64,000 nucleotides of DNA from Nitrospirota bacterium (GCA_015233615.1 JADFXJ010000001.1:42825-106824); one strand, 5' to 3'; shown: positions 48,207-59,989, numbered from the stretch's first letter. Numbers and translations are program-made. Notes: generated by a model not told the origin, from the letters alone.

Positions 48207-50084
48207 TCATTCGAGTTGGTCTATCATCCTTTCTACGAACCTGAAGCCGCCTCTCCAGAAGTCCGGATTGGTTATGTCTATGCCGGCTTCGGACAGAATC
48301 GCGGTCGGGCTTTCCGAGCCGCCGTAAGAGAGTATTTTGAGGAATGCGTTTCTGGCCGTGGGCCCTTCCTGCTTGTATTTCTGGTATAAAGACAGGGATA
48401 GCAGCTCTCCGAAGCTATAGGAGTAGCAGTAAAAAGGAGTGTGCAGCAGGTGTGGGATGGCTACCCATTCGAGCCTGAAATCGTCGCTTACGTCTACAGA
48501 GTCGCCGAACTGGCTTTTCAGCAGAGACAGGTATAAGGTGTCCAGATCAGTCCCCCCATCTGCGATGAGCTTGTGTGCCTGCCGCTCGAACAAAACAAAG
48601 TAAGCCTGTCTCATGACTGTGGCATAGATGTCGTCGATGGCGGCACTCAGGATCTGGCGCTTCACGTCGGGGTGTTTTTCCTCTTCGAGGAGCCTGTCGG
48701 TAAGGAGCATCTCGGAAAACACGCTTGCAGTTTCGGCCAGCGGCAGTGTCGGGTGGAAGGTGAGCACGGAGTGTTCCGATGCCATCATCGAGTGTATGGC
48801 GTGGCCCAGCTCATGTGCAAGAGTGGCCACCTGTCTGGGCTCGCCAGTGTAGTTGGCCAAAACCCAGGGAGTCAGCTTCGGGGTAACGCTGTAACAGAAT
48901 GCCCCGCCGCGTTTTCCCGGACGATCTTCGGCATCTATGTGTTTTTCGTCGAAGACTCGCACGGCTAAACGGGCTGCTTCGGGGGAAAACCTGTTAAAAC
49001 TGTCCAACACGGTTTCCACCGCTTTGCCGTAGGGAATTTTTTCCACGGACGACTTTTCAATGGGGGCATACAGGTCGTAACGGCGAAGGCGCTCCATGCC
49101 AAGCCAACCGGCCTTCATCCTGAAATACCGGTGAAATACGCCTGCCTCCTCCACGCATACGTCTAAAAGCACATCGACGGCTTTGTCCGGTACGTCGTTG
49201 GAGAGGTTGCGTACGGCTATGGGAGAGGAAAAGCGTCGCAGCTCCACCTGTTCGCTAAACCAGTCCCTTACCCGGTAGACGTAAATTCGGTACAGCGCTT
49301 GTTGCTCGCCGGCATATACGGCAAACAGCTCCTTGTAGGCTGACTCGCGCAGCGCGGGGTCTTCGGAGCGGACGTAGACCATGAGAGCATCTCTTGTAAG
49401 CTCTAATTTTTTGCCCTCTGCTTCAAGATGGAATACGAACTTGTTTGTGAGCATGTCATATATGGTCATGAGACCGTTTATCCCGTTTAAGTCCTTGGTG
49501 TTTATGAGCTTTTCCTCCGGTTCGGAGAGGGTGTGGTCTTTGAAGTTGCGCAGATTTTCCAGATAATACTTCAAGCGGCCGCCGAAGGCCTTTAATCTGT
49601 TTGCGTTGGCGTTGTCGAGAGACTTCCACCATAGGTCGAAAAAGACGATGCGGTTGGAAAGCCTGGTGAGAGTTTCCTCCGTACGGCCTATGAAGTCCAG
49701 TGCCGCGCCGTTTTGTGTATCTTCGGAAAACCAGAGTTGTCCGAATGCACCGATGCGGGACACGGCGGCTGCGAATCTCTCTATCTCCGACAAGATGGCG
49801 GCGAAGTGGCCGCCGTCAATATCCGGGCCCAGTTGTCCACGCACTGACTCTATCGACGTGACACACGCGTCGAGCTCACGGAAAGTCTTTTCTATCTCCG
49901 GGCTCTCCGGGGATGAAAACAGGTCGGCAAGAGTCCATTTAGGCGTCAACCCGGATACACCGCCGCAGGTTTCTCCGTTGGTCCCGCCTGAAATTTCACC
50001 GGTTGCCCCGCCGCAAGTCCCGTCGGAGGTTTCGTAGTTTTTCTTGTTGCCGCTAGTGGGCGGCAGTCCTTCATGTGACATCAT
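48207..50084 (-). CDS. pepF: M3 family oligoendopeptidase F
   Basis: Zn motif VATLAHELGHAIHSMMA; NYTGEPRQVATLAHELGH; Gly/Thr-rich repeated N-terminus. Confidence 0.92.
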   Translation of the reverse strand: MMSHEGLPPTSGNKKNYETSDGTCGGATGEISGGTNGETCGGVSGLTPKWTLADLFSSPESPEIEKTFRELDACVTSIESVRGQLGPDIDGGHFAAILSEIERFAAAVSRIGAFGQLWFSEDTQNGAALDFIGRTEETLTRLSNRIVFFDLWWKSLDNANANRLKAFGGRLKYYLENLRNFKDHTLSEPEEKLINTKDLNGINGLMTIYDMLTNKFVFHLEAEGKKLELTRDALMVYVRSEDPALRESAYKELFAVYAGEQQALYRIYVYRVRDWFSEQVELRRFSSPIAVRNLSNDVPDKAVDVLLDVCVEEAGVFHRYFRMKAGWLGMERLRRYDLYAPIEKSSVEKIPYGKAVETVLDSFNRFSPEAARLAVRVFDEKHIDAEDRPGKRGGAFCYSVTPKLTPWVLANYTGEPRQVATLAHELGHAIHSMMASEHSVLTFHPTLPLAETASVFSEMLLTDRLLEEEKHPDVKRQILSAAIDDIYATVMRQAYFVLFERQAHKLIADGGTDLDTLYLSLLKSQFGDSVDVSDDFRLEWVAIPHLLHTPFYCYSYSFGELLSLSLYQKYKQEGPTARNAFLKILSYGGSESPTAILSEAGIDITNPDFWRGGFRFVERMIDQLE

Positions 50085-50519
50085 AAATATACCTCCAATA
50101 TCGATTGTATACGATAACCATCGGGCCGGTCAAGGCCATCGGTTTAAGTGTGTCAGGGCCATCGGTTTAATCAGGGCTGAACTATTTTCCCAAAAGCAGG
50201 ACCACCCGGATTGATGTTCCTTAACTATTAAAGACAACAAGCCGTAAAGGCGTGTATCCGGGTTTATGTGCCTTCTCCGGTATTTCCAGCGTTATTATCC
50301 GGATTCACGGAATTTTGACGGATTTCGACGAAAATCATTATAATAGCGATATAGTCTTTAATATTCCATGTATCACGGCATAACGTCAAATATTACCATC
50401 GATATACCGATATTCATATGTAAGAAACTTTAAAATATTTCAGTTGAAAAATGACTGATATTTGAGTTAGTATATAATGAATAGGATTAAAATTCCCGAA
50501 ATAACACGGAGGTGTAACT

Positions 50520-51275
50520 ATGAAACACAGTACAGCTTTAAGGAGGATGGTATTTTTACTGTTGGCAGCTAGCGCGTTGATGTTCGTTAGCTGTGCTGGA
50601 ATGGAGTTCTATCCGAAACACTCCACATGGTACTATCACAAGGAACTTCCCGAAGCCGACAGGGCTATAGCTGCTGCCAGGGCTACCGGTAAAGACAAGG
50701 AATGCCCCGAGGAATTTGCTGCCGCGGCAAAGATGCGCGACGATGCTTACGATACCTATTGGGCGTGTTTTACCAAAGAAGGTATCGAGATGGCCAAAAA
50801 GGCCACTGCTATGGCTAATGCGTTGTGTCCGGCCAAACCGGTGGCCAAGGCAGAGACACCACCCCCACCCCCGCCACCTGCTGCCGAGCCACCTAAGGCG
50901 GAGGAGCAGTCCAGAGAGATTGCCGTCATAAAGATAGTCAATTTCGATTTCGACAAGTACAGCATCAAGATGATGTATAAGCCGGAGCTGGACATGGCTG
51001 CTAGTATCATCAAGAAATACCCCGATGCCAATATCCTGATTGAGGGACACACTGACAGCAAAGGCACCGCCGCGTACAACATGCGCCTGTCCTTAAGAAG
51101 GGCTGATGCCGTCAAGCATTACCTTGTCGTGAAGGGTGTCGGCGCGGAAAGAATTAAAGTTGAGGGTTACGGTTTCACCCGCCCGGTGGCTCCCAACAAA
51201 CTACCCAATGGAAAGGATAATCCCGCTGGAAGGGCGAAAAACAGGCGTGCCGAAATCCATATTATGGGTAAATAA
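50520..51275 (+). CDS. OmpA-family lipoprotein (peptidoglycan-binding)
   Basis: Lipobox ALMFVSCAG; OmpA motif ILIEGHTDSKGTAAYNMRLSLRRADAVKHYLV. Confidence 0.92.
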   Translation: MKHSTALRRMVFLLLAASALMFVSCAGMEFYPKHSTWYYHKELPEADRAIAAARATGKDKECPEEFAAAAKMRDDAYDTYWACFTKEGIEMAKKATAMANALCPAKPVAKAETPPPPPPPAAEPPKAEEQSREIAVIKIVNFDFDKYSIKMMYKPELDMAASIIKKYPDANILIEGHTDSKGTAAYNMRLSLRRADAVKHYLVVKGVGAERIKVEGYGFTRPVAPNKLPNGKDNPAGRAKNRRAEIHIMGK

Positions 51276-51328
51276 GCAAAAATACCAGGTAAAGATTAAA
51301 GTAAGTTAAAGAAGGCTATGCAAACTGT

Positions 51329-51361
51329 AAGGGCCGGGCATGAATGCCTGGCCCTTCTTTT
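51329..51361 (+). terminator. Rho-independent terminator of OmpA gene
   Basis: aagggccgggcatgaatgcctggcccttcttttt. Confidence 0.8.
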
Positions 51362-51362
51362 T

Positions 51363-51490
51363 GATGCCTGCCCCTTGTCGGAATGACGACAAGGGCAAGG
51401 GCGATTCCGGGACTTGCCCGGAATGACGAAAAGGGGCGGTTGGCGGTACCAGAATGAATGCGTCATATTATTACTGTTGACGTGACACTA
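51363..51490. repeat. Copy of the dispersed MITE-like element sharing the TTGACGYGACACTA end
   Basis: ggaatgacgacaagggcaagggcgattccggg...; right end ttgacgtgacacta matches element at 14691-14935. Confidence 0.6.
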
Positions 51491-51527
51491 GCCGGCAGTG
51501 ACGACAAACAAGTCGAACATCGCGTAT

Positions 51528-52688
51528 TCAGATAACTATTTTGAACTCGGCTCCTTCACCCGTGTTAACGAAGGAAAGCTTGCCTTGCATATTCAATTCT
51601 ATTATCTGTTTTGCTATATATAGCCCGAGGCCTGTTCCCTGGCCGACCTCTTTGGTCGTGAAGTAAGGTTCGAAGATGCGGTAAGCGACGTTTTCGGGTA
51701 TTCCTCCGCCGTTGTCTCTTACCAGTATGGTGCACTTATCGTTTTCTTTGAAGCCCCGGATGTTTACAAAGGGCTCTTTGGCCTGCCCATTAACCAGGGC
51801 ATCCCTGGCATTGCTTATTACGTTGAGCAGAGCTTGTCTGAACTGGCTGGGGTATCCGTGTACGGTGAGGTCTTCGTCCACCGATATTTCCAGGTTTATT
51901 TTTGCCGGGCTCAATAAGGGCTCCGCCATGGAGCAGACCTTAGCAATCTCCTCTGTCAGGCTAAAAGCCTCTTTTGCTGAGTCGCTCTTGAAGTAACTTC
52001 TCAGATCGTCTATTCTGCCGGACATCTTGGCAATAAGGTCCATGCATTTGTCTACCATTTCGGTAATGTACTCCCTGCTTAGCTCATTACTGTCGTAGGT
52101 GTCGGGCAAACCCTGGATAATAATTCCCAGGGTATTAAGTGGCTGTCTCCAATGGTGGGATAGGTTGATTATCATTTCTCCCAGGGAGGCCATGCGTGCC
52201 TGCTGTATGATTACGTAGTCTTTCTGGCGGCTGCTGCTGAGTTGTTCGGCAACGCGCTGGTAGATCGTCCTGTTTAGTTCCTTCAGGGTTTTTTCCCTGT
52301 CGAACAGCTTTATGTACAGGTTTAACTTGTTTAAGAGCTGGTTGTCGTCTATGGGTTTTGTAAGGTAGTCTATAGCTCCGGTGCGATAGCCTTTTTTTAT
52401 GAATTCCTCCGATTTGAATACTGCGGTTAAGAAGATGACGGGTATATCTTTGGTTCTCCTGTTGGACTTAACCAGTTCGGCTACCTCGAATCCGTCCATC
52501 TCCGGCATCTGTATGTCCAGCAGAATGAGGTCTATTTCCACGGCAAGGAGTATTTCCAGTGCCGCCTTGCCCGAATTGGCCTTGAGTATTTTGCAGCCTT
52601 CCAGTTCGGACAGGAGAACGCCCAGGGAGAAGAGATTGTTTTCGTTGTCGTCTACGCATAAAATGTTATATATTGCGCTTTTATCCAT
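51528..52688 (-). CDS. Response regulator / histidine kinase fusion
   Basis: ILCVDDNENNLFSLG...LILLDIQMPEMDG; LSHHWRQPLNTLG; DNGGGIPENVAYRIFEPYFTTK. Confidence 0.9.
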   Translation of the reverse strand: MDKSAIYNILCVDDNENNLFSLGVLLSELEGCKILKANSGKAALEILLAVEIDLILLDIQMPEMDGFEVAELVKSNRRTKDIPVIFLTAVFKSEEFIKKGYRTGAIDYLTKPIDDNQLLNKLNLYIKLFDREKTLKELNRTIYQRVAEQLSSSRQKDYVIIQQARMASLGEMIINLSHHWRQPLNTLGIIIQGLPDTYDSNELSREYITEMVDKCMDLIAKMSGRIDDLRSYFKSDSAKEAFSLTEEIAKVCSMAEPLLSPAKINLEISVDEDLTVHGYPSQFRQALLNVISNARDALVNGQAKEPFVNIRGFKENDKCTILVRDNGGGIPENVAYRIFEPYFTTKEVGQGTGLGLYIAKQIIELNMQGKLSFVNTGEGAEFKIVI

Positions 52689-53007
52689 AATCTTTCCTTC
52701 TTTAACAGAGCTTTGTCCCGATGAGCCAACCCAATAGAAAATTATCCCAATGGGCCAACCCGGAGAACTTCACCGAAAAGCCGGCCAGAGAACTACGTCA
52801 AAGAGCCTGGAAGACCTGCCGGCACTTTTCCTTGATAGAGCGTGCTGGAGTATATTAGCACATTTCGATGTAATAATGAATCGCAACTCTCACAACCCAC
52901 GTTTTTTTTTCCTCTTCGCAAATTGCTAATTCGATTGCATCTTTGCAGAATTTAACGCATATAGTTTATAATTACTTAAATAACATAACGGACAGGTGGC
53001 TATCTGA

Positions 53008-54348
53008 ATGAGAAAGAAAATATCGGTCAGAGACCTCAAAATAGGGATGTACATTGACGGCCTGGACATTTCGTGGTTTAAGACTCCTTTTTTGAAGCAT
53101 CGCTTTATTATCAAAGACGAGGAACAGATAGAAAAGATACGAAATGCCTCGCTGAAACATGTTTTCATAGATACCGACAAAGGGATAGACGTGGGGCAAT
53201 CGGTGCCGGTTCAGCCGATATCGGCCTCGCCGTCCAAATCCGCAGAACCAGCAAAACCCGCAGAAACCCCGGAAACCATACCGGAGGCCATAATTGTCAG
53301 GGAAAATCTCTCTAAGGCGCAAAAGCCGGCCATAAGCGCTTCAGGCCCATCAGGTGCTCCGGTTTCCCCATTTTCCGATTACGTTCGAAAAAAGGAAGAC
53401 CTCCTCAACGTGGATCGTCTGAGCATATTGAAAGGCACCAGCGTTGACTTCACCATTTACGTAAAAAATGGCATGGACATAAAAACACTGGCAGAATATG
53501 ACGGGAAAAAAGTTGTAATAACGGATGCCATGCTCGATAGAAAGGGAGAACTCCTGATAGAAAAGAGTAACTTCGCGAAGTACAAGAGCTACCTGAGTGA
53601 CTCTCTGAAAGGAGGCCTCGGAGAGCTGAACTCCCAACAGGTCAAAAACATAATGGTGAAGGAAAACGCCAAGATGATAGTTAAGGAACTACTCGATAAC
53701 CCTGACAACAGTGAAAAAATGCAGGAGTGCAGGGGTGCGGTAGAGGACATCATCACCGCCATTATGGATTCCAGGGGCATCATATCGAACCTTCTTACAA
53801 TAAACAAATATGACTATTATACCTACTCCCACTGCGTTAACGTGAGCGTGTTTTCAGTGGCTACCGCCATAGCTCTCGGCGTTAACAAAGACACCGAACT
53901 TTTTTGCATAGGCATGGGAAGCCTGCTCCACGACATCGGCAAGAACACCATGCCTCCGGAGATACTGAACAAGCCCGAGGAGCGTCTCACCGACTTCGAG
54001 GCGAAAATGCTCAAGGAGCACGTTATCGAGGGATACAACATCGTGAGACTCTACAAGGGCATACCCGACGAGACCTATTACCCTATACTTCAGCACCACG
54101 AAAAGCTCTCCGGTTCCGGCTACCCCTCACAGCTTACCGGAGACAAGATGCACCCCTTCGGGAAAATCGTTGCCCTTACGAACCAGTATGACATCCTTAC
54201 GACCTCCCGTCCCACTTCAAGGGCCATAACTCCTTTCGAGGCTCTCTCTTTCCTGCGTAACAACGGGCTGGATTTTGATTTGAACGTATTCAGGGAGTTT
54301 ATTAAAATCCTGGGCAAGTCCCCGCAAATCACTCAGAGCGAACCGTAA
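53008..54348 (+). CDS. HD-GYP domain protein, putative c-di-GMP phosphodiesterase
   Basis: [48 protein letters not shown]. Confidence 0.92.
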   Translation: MRKKISVRDLKIGMYIDGLDISWFKTPFLKHRFIIKDEEQIEKIRNASLKHVFIDTDKGIDVGQSVPVQPISASPSKSAEPAKPAETPETIPEAIIVRENLSKAQKPAISASGPSGAPVSPFSDYVRKKEDLLNVDRLSILKGTSVDFTIYVKNGMDIKTLAEYDGKKVVITDAMLDRKGELLIEKSNFAKYKSYLSDSLKGGLGELNSQQVKNIMVKENAKMIVKELLDNPDNSEKMQECRGAVEDIITAIMDSRGIISNLLTINKYDYYTYSHCVNVSVFSVATAIALGVNKDTELFCIGMGSLLHDIGKNTMPPEILNKPEERLTDFEAKMLKEHVIEGYNIVRLYKGIPDETYYPILQHHEKLSGSGYPSQLTGDKMHPFGKIVALTNQYDILTTSRPTSRAITPFEALSFLRNNGLDFDLNVFREFIKILGKSPQITQSEP

Positions 54349-54352
54349 AGGC

Positions 54353-57300
54353 ATGGGCAAAAAACACCTTAATTTGGCAGGAAAGCTCAGCCTTCTTATA
54401 ATACTGCCCCAGATGGTGGCCGTTATCGTGATAGCGATACTGGCAACTGGTGTACATGCGAAGATTACGATAGTTTTATTTTCCACTGCGCTATTTCTCA
54501 GTTCCATCTTTTGGCTGTTTCTGGTCAGGAGACTTGTCAAGCCCATTAGCGATCTTACCCGGGAGGCCGGGACTATCGCCCGTACGCAGTTCAACCTGAG
54601 CCTGGAGAAGGATACCGCCCTGGACGAAGTAGCCCAGCTTACGGAGGTCTTCAATCACCTGGTACATGGCTTTAACCAGTATCAGGCCACAATGGAAGAG
54701 AGTTCCGGCGAGCTTGCCGAGGTAAATCAGCAGATGCTCTCGGAGATAATAGAGCGTAAGAGGACGGAGAAAAAACTACAGTATATAGTCGAGTTCATAA
54801 AACTCATAACCACCATATCCTCGACCTTCATAACGATACCTGCCGCCGAGGTGGAAAACTGGCTCTACCATGCCCTTCAGGCCATAGGAAAGGTACTCGG
54901 TGTCGAGCGTGGCTATATAATCGTCTTTTCCAAGGGCAAGGACGGGGGGGCCAGAGCGGAGGGGGGAGCAAAGCCGGACGGGGGAGCCAGGTCTGCATAC
55001 TCCGCAGGTCCACCGGACGCATTCGAATGGAAGATTGACCGTGACGATGACAGTCCATCCATGAAAGACGTTCTTTTCGAAAAGATGAAGTGGTTGTGCC
55101 AGAGGCTCGGGCGATTCGACAACGTCTACATACCAAACACGTATGGCTCCATCGACGACGCCGGCCTATCCGGGGGCGCAGATGAAGACCTGGCCTGCTT
55201 ACGGGAAAGAAAGGTCAAGTCCTTTATAGCGGTACCCATGGTCTACGAAGGAAGACTGACGGGAATGCTTGGGTTTGACGCCGTCGAGTCCCCAAAGATT
55301 TGGTCCGACGACATAATAGCCCTCATCAGGATATGTGGCGAAATATTTGTCAACGCTCTCGAAAGGAAGCGTATCGACGAAGAACTTCTCAACTACCGCC
55401 AACACCTCGAAGAGCTCGTAAAGGATCGTACCCGGGAACTCACGACTACCAACGAGCAACTAGTCCAGGAGATAGCGGAGCGCAAGATGGTACAAGAGCG
55501 ATTAATACGGGCCAAAGAGGCCGCCGAGGAGGCAGACCGCGCCAAGGGCGAGTTTCTCGCCAACATGAGCCACGAGTTGCGCACTCCCATGAACGGCATA
55601 ATCGGCATGACGGAACTGGCCCTCAACACTAATTTAAACGAAGAGCAGAACGAATACCTCACCATGGTAAAGAACTCCTCGAACAGCCTCCTGAGTCTGC
55701 TTAACAGCATTCTGGACTTCTCGAAGATAGAATCCGGTAAAATGGAGTTCGAAGAGATAAACTTCACACTCTCTCATACGCTTGGCTCGGCCCTCGAGCC
55801 TCTGTCCTTAGAGGCAAAGTCCAGGAACGTGCGCTTATATATGGAAATAGACCCAAAAATCCCTGACGAGCTCTGTGGCGACCCTGGCAGGCTTCGCCAG
55901 GTACTGGTGAACCTCGCAGGCAACGCGGTGAAGTTCACCGAGCATGGTGAAATTAAAATCACAGTGGAAGAGGCTCCCTCTGTTATCTCTCAGGACGACT
56001 TACTGAAGGCTAACCAATGTTTCCTCCGTTTTTCCGTGAAAGACACCGGTATAGGTATCCCTCAGGACAAAATAAGCTTCATCTTCGAGAGTTTTACCCA
56101 GGTAGACGGTTCCATGACCAGAAAGTACGGCGGCACCGGGCTGGGACTGTCTATTGCCAAAAAGCTGGTCAACATGATGGGGGGTGAAATCTGGGTGGAG
56201 AGCGAGCTTGGAAAGGGCAGTATCTTTCACTTCACGATTCGCTTCAAGGGCGGTATCATTAACCGCAGCGATTCTTCCCTTTTAGAGGATACAAAACATG
56301 AAGGAGCAAGCATTATCGTCGTAGACTCCGGCGATCAGTGGGTAAAAACCTGCTCCGATATACTGACGGATAAAGGTTTCAGAGTGGAAACGGTTGGCGA
56401 GGGCTCCGTCGCTTTTATCAAGATAAAGTCAGCCATGTCGGCCGGCACTCCATTCGCTCTTGCCATAATCGACTTCCAACTGCCCGATATGGATGGTTTC
56501 GTCCTGTCCGAAAAGATTAAAGCAGACTCCAGGCTTAAGGGTTTGAAAATAATTCTCTCCGTAGCCGCAGGCCTCAAAGGAGATGCTTCACGTTGTAAGG
56601 ACCTCGGCATAGACGGCTACCTTGTAAAGCCTATAACGGATACCAACCTCACAGACGCCGTCACACTGGCACTCTACAGGCAGGAAGAGCCGGTTTCGCA
56701 GGTGATAACCCGGCACTCGGTCCAGGAACTCCGAAGAACTTACAACGTTCTGGTGGCCGAGGACAACATGGTAAACCAGATGTTTACCGCAAGACTTCTC
56801 GAAAGGAAAGGGCATAACGTCGTCGTGGCCAAAAGCGGTAAAGAAGCCGTAGAGGCTCTGAAGGCGGGGCGCTTCGACGTTGTTATCATGGACGTTCAGA
56901 TGCCGGACATGGACGGCCTCGAGGCCACAAGGATTATCAGAAGTTCCGCCGACGTTGGCGAGGGCAAAACCATCCCTATAATCGCCATGACGGCCCACGC
57001 CATGAAAGGAGACAAGGAAAAGTGTCTCAAGGCGGGAATGAGCGATTATATCTCCAAGCCCTTGAGTTCGGATGAGCTTTACCAGATGATGGATCGCCTC
57101 GTAACGGAAAAAAAGCCCAAGCCTGCCATGGAGGCACGTCCACAGGCAAAGATCGTAAACCTTGAAGAGCTTTACGAGAGGGTGGACGGCGACGAGGATA
57201 TAATACACGAGATGTGGCAGATATTTTTGGATACGTCCTCGTCCCTGGTGGATAGCCTGAGTTCAGCCGTAGACGTAAGGGATGCCAGGGAACTCGAAAA

Positions 57301-57499
57301 GAATGCCCATACCCTGAAGGGGATGGCCGCAAACGCAGGGGCTGCCAGGTTGAAGGACGAGGCATTCAAGATGGAACTGGCCGCCAGGAAAAAGGATTTC
57401 AACAAGGCCTCGGCTAACCTGGAAAACTTTAAAGAGCAATACGGTCTTACCATCGCCGCCCTGAACGAGTATCTGCAAAAGGCCAGTGAAAAGGTCTGA
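54353..57499 (+). CDS. Hybrid histidine kinase (HAMP-GAF-HisKA-HATPase-REC-REC-Hpt)
   Basis: [56 protein letters not shown]...[13 protein letters not shown]-terminal Hpt [14 protein letters not shown]. Confidence 0.93.
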   Translation: MGKKHLNLAGKLSLLIILPQMVAVIVIAILATGVHAKITIVLFSTALFLSSIFWLFLVRRLVKPISDLTREAGTIARTQFNLSLEKDTALDEVAQLTEVFNHLVHGFNQYQATMEESSGELAEVNQQMLSEIIERKRTEKKLQYIVEFIKLITTISSTFITIPAAEVENWLYHALQAIGKVLGVERGYIIVFSKGKDGGARAEGGAKPDGGARSAYSAGPPDAFEWKIDRDDDSPSMKDVLFEKMKWLCQRLGRFDNVYIPNTYGSIDDAGLSGGADEDLACLRERKVKSFIAVPMVYEGRLTGMLGFDAVESPKIWSDDIIALIRICGEIFVNALERKRIDEELLNYRQHLEELVKDRTRELTTTNEQLVQEIAERKMVQERLIRAKEAAEEADRAKGEFLANMSHELRTPMNGIIGMTELALNTNLNEEQNEYLTMVKNSSNSLLSLLNSILDFSKIESGKMEFEEINFTLSHTLGSALEPLSLEAKSRNVRLYMEIDPKIPDELCGDPGRLRQVLVNLAGNAVKFTEHGEIKITVEEAPSVISQDDLLKANQCFLRFSVKDTGIGIPQDKISFIFESFTQVDGSMTRKYGGTGLGLSIAKKLVNMMGGEIWVESELGKGSIFHFTIRFKGGIINRSDSSLLEDTKHEGASIIVVDSGDQWVKTCSDILTDKGFRVETVGEGSVAFIKIKSAMSAGTPFALAIIDFQLPDMDGFVLSEKIKADSRLKGLKIILSVAAGLKGDASRCKDLGIDGYLVKPITDTNLTDAVTLALYRQEEPVSQVITRHSVQELRRTYNVLVAEDNMVNQMFTARLLERKGHNVVVAKSGKEAVEALKAGRFDVVIMDVQMPDMDGLEATRIIRSSADVGEGKTIPIIAMTAHAMKGDKEKCLKAGMSDYISKPLSSDELYQMMDRLVTEKKPKPAMEARPQAKIVNLEELYERVDGDEDIIHEMWQIFLDTSSSLVDSLSSAVDVRDARELEKNAHTLKGMAANAGAARLKDEAFKMELAARKKDFNKASANLENFKEQYGLTIAALNEYLQKASEKV

Positions 57500-57534
57500 T
57501 CTAAGGCCCGGTTTTCTGATCTAAGGCCCGGTTT
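57495..57534. repeat. Perfect 20-bp tandem duplication over hybrid kinase stop codon
   Basis: tctgatctaaggcccggttt x2. Confidence 0.95.
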
Positions 57535-57539
57535 AAGGT

Positions 57540-57932
57540 TTGCCCCGACAAGCAATCGAAAGTGAGTTCATTAAAGCCGGTAACGGGACATTTGACTTTG
57601 GGCGTATCGATAAAGACGTGGCTAAGAAAATCGGAGGTAAAGAAGCGCCTATAAGATTGCAAATAGGTAAAACAGTAGGGGATAGCGGTGGTTATGGTAA
57701 ATTTAATATTGAAAGAGACCATAATCGCTATTATAGAATTAAGGCCGGCCGAAGAGGGAGATTTTTACGGAATAACCTCTGCACGCTTTATGGTGCACGC
57801 TTTATGGGTCGTAAAGAATTGTCTAAATTAGAAGAATCACTCTGGGAAAGAAGGGCACTGCCTTCTTCTGGAGAGTCAGAGCAACCCAGCACCCTGCATA
57901 CCCTTCACCCCCACAACGGTTCTGGGGGATGA
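57540..57932 (+). pseudogene. Relic of a PBECR-like (phage barnase/EndoU/colicin-like) nuclease domain
   Basis: NGTFDFGRIDKDVAKKIGGKEAPIRLQIGKTVGDSGGYGKFNIERDHN; frame change then ELRPAEEGDFYGITSARFM/GRKELSKLEESLWERRALPSSG; a 14-bp tandem duplication shifts frame. Confidence 0.45.
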
Positions 57933-58093
57933 TGCTTTGCGCATGGTCCAGAGCGATTCTTCTACTTATACACTTATATTGTAGAACAACCTCCCAAAGA
58001 TGTCAACGATGGTACAGAAAAAAAAGAAAGGCAGATTTGATTGACGCTCCTATTTATGCCATATGACTCAAACAAGAAATTCTTCGAAGGAGG

Positions 58094-59653
58094 TTGTTCG
58101 TGACTGATATTCTGATGTTCGTGACTCCCGTTCTGCTGATAGCAGTTATAGCTATTATGATTATGATCTTAAGAAAAGTATCCCATGTTGATGCCCCGGC
58201 GCTCTTTTCCCGTCTCGATGCTTTCGAAAAGGCCCAGGAACGTTCTGAGCGTATGGTAAGAGATGAAGTAGCCCTGAGCAGAAACGAACTGGGTAAGGCC
58301 GCACAAGCACAGCGGCAGGAACTCTCCGAATCTTTCAAGACGTTCGGAGATTCCGTGATGCGGACAATGGTGGAAGTTGCCAACCTGCAGAAAGTACAAC
58401 TCGATGATTTTTCCGCCAAGCTTACCGCATTTGCAAAAATGAGCGGTGAACGGTTGGATGGTGTCCGTGCCGAATCCGCTACGGGAGCGAAGCAGCTTCG
58501 GGAAGAAGTGGTGGCAACTCTCGGCAGTTTGTCCGAGACGATGAACACTACTATGAGTGGGTTGGCTTCTGCGCAGGCGGCACAACTTGAGACCATGTCA
58601 TCTGCTATTGGTAAGCTTTCGGATTCGAATGAAAATAAGCTTGAGGCGATCAGGGTAACGGTGGAAGCCAAACTCCAGAGTATGCAGAGCGACAACGCCA
58701 GGCAGCTTGATCAGATGCGCCAGACCGTGGACGAGAAACTCCAGGGAACGCTGGAAAAGCGTCTTGGCGAGTCTTTCAGGCAAGTCAGCGAACGCCTGGA
58801 GCAGGTGCACAAGGGGCTTGGAGAGATGCAGACGCTTGCAACCGGCGTCGGTGACCTTAAGAAGGTACTTACGAACGTCAAGACGCGGGGGACATGGGGA
58901 GAGGTGCAGCTTGGGGCACTGTTGGAGCAGGTACTTAATACCGATCAGTTTGCCACCAACAAGGCAACGAAGGATGGCGGAGAGCGTGTCGAGTTTGCTA
59001 TCAAGCTGCCGGGGCAGGGCGCAAACATGGATGAGGTCGTCTGGCTGCCGATTGATGCCAAATTCCCTATCGAAGACTATCAGCGACTTGTCGAGGCTCA
59101 GGAGCGGGCCGATGCCGAAGGGGTGGAGACTGCGGGAAAGCAACTGGAGAGCCGCGTCAAAGCCTGTGCAAAAGACGTCAGCGAAAAGTACTTAAACCCG
59201 CCAAATACCACGGACTTCGGTATTTTGTTTTTGCCCATAGAGGGACTCTTTGCCGAAGTCATTCGCAGAACCGGTTTGACCGAGGTCATTCAACGGGAGT
59301 TCCGCGTGGTTATCGCCGGCCCGACTACGTTGTGGTCGATTATGAACAGCCTTCAGATGGGCTTTCGTACGCTGGCCATACAGAAGCGTTCCAGCGAGGT
59401 ATGGAGCCTCCTTGCTGCCGTCAAGACCGAGTGGACAAAATATGGCGATATTTTAGATGCGGTGCAAAAAAAGCTTCAGCAGGCATCGGACACAATCGAT
59501 AAGGCCAAGGTGAGGTCAAGAGCCGTCGGAAGGAAACTCAAGGACGTGCAGGAGCTTCCAACCGATGAGGCCACCGCATTACTCCCTCGAAATCTGATGG
59601 AACTGGAAGATGATACTAAGTTTGATGAGGGCGACAGAGCGGAAGACGATTAG
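58094..59653 (+). CDS. rmuC: DNA recombination protein RmuC
   Basis: VKTRGTWGEVQLGALLEQVLNTDQFATN; VWLPIDAKFPIEDYQRL; TDFGILFLPIEGLFAEVIRR. Confidence 0.95.
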   Translation: MFVTDILMFVTPVLLIAVIAIMIMILRKVSHVDAPALFSRLDAFEKAQERSERMVRDEVALSRNELGKAAQAQRQELSESFKTFGDSVMRTMVEVANLQKVQLDDFSAKLTAFAKMSGERLDGVRAESATGAKQLREEVVATLGSLSETMNTTMSGLASAQAAQLETMSSAIGKLSDSNENKLEAIRVTVEAKLQSMQSDNARQLDQMRQTVDEKLQGTLEKRLGESFRQVSERLEQVHKGLGEMQTLATGVGDLKKVLTNVKTRGTWGEVQLGALLEQVLNTDQFATNKATKDGGERVEFAIKLPGQGANMDEVVWLPIDAKFPIEDYQRLVEAQERADAEGVETAGKQLESRVKACAKDVSEKYLNPPNTTDFGILFLPIEGLFAEVIRRTGLTEVIQREFRVVIAGPTTLWSIMNSLQMGFRTLAIQKRSSEVWSLLAAVKTEWTKYGDILDAVQKKLQQASDTIDKAKVRSRAVGRKLKDVQELPTDEATALLPRNLMELEDDTKFDEGDRAEDD

Positions 59654-59747
59654 TCCGTCAACGGCGTTTTTATGTCGAGATTCCGGATGATCATTTTTAC
59701 GAAAAGGAACCGTTCCCATATTATTTTATGTCCCACCAAAATTGTTA

Positions 59748-59776
59748 TAGACAATTCTATGGAATTATAGTATACT
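59748..59776 (+). promoter_or_regulatory. Sigma70-like promoter upstream of 39-aa ORF
   Basis: TAGACA - 17 nt - TATACT. Confidence 0.55.
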
Positions 59777-59842
59777 CTTATACGTAATGTTTACCATGGG
59801 CAGCGTAGCTCCCTGTAAAATGACTTATAGGAGGTTCGTGAT

Positions 59843-59962
59843 ATGAAAAAGATAAGCATAATTCGACATGCAGCAGGTTCCCAAAGCGACTGTTGCTTTG
59901 CAGGTCCCATCATAATTATGGGTATGGACTGTTGCCTATCAGGTGTCTTATATACTTTCTAA
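59843..59962 (+). CDS. 39-aa double-DCC small peptide
   Basis: SD aggagg 7-8 nt before ATG; MKKISIIRHAAGSQSDCCFAGPIIIMGMDCCLSGVLYTF*. Confidence 0.55.
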   Translation: MKKISIIRHAAGSQSDCCFAGPIIIMGMDCCLSGVLYTF

Positions 59963-59989
59963 TGCGGAGGGTTTATTAAGATGGCAAGA

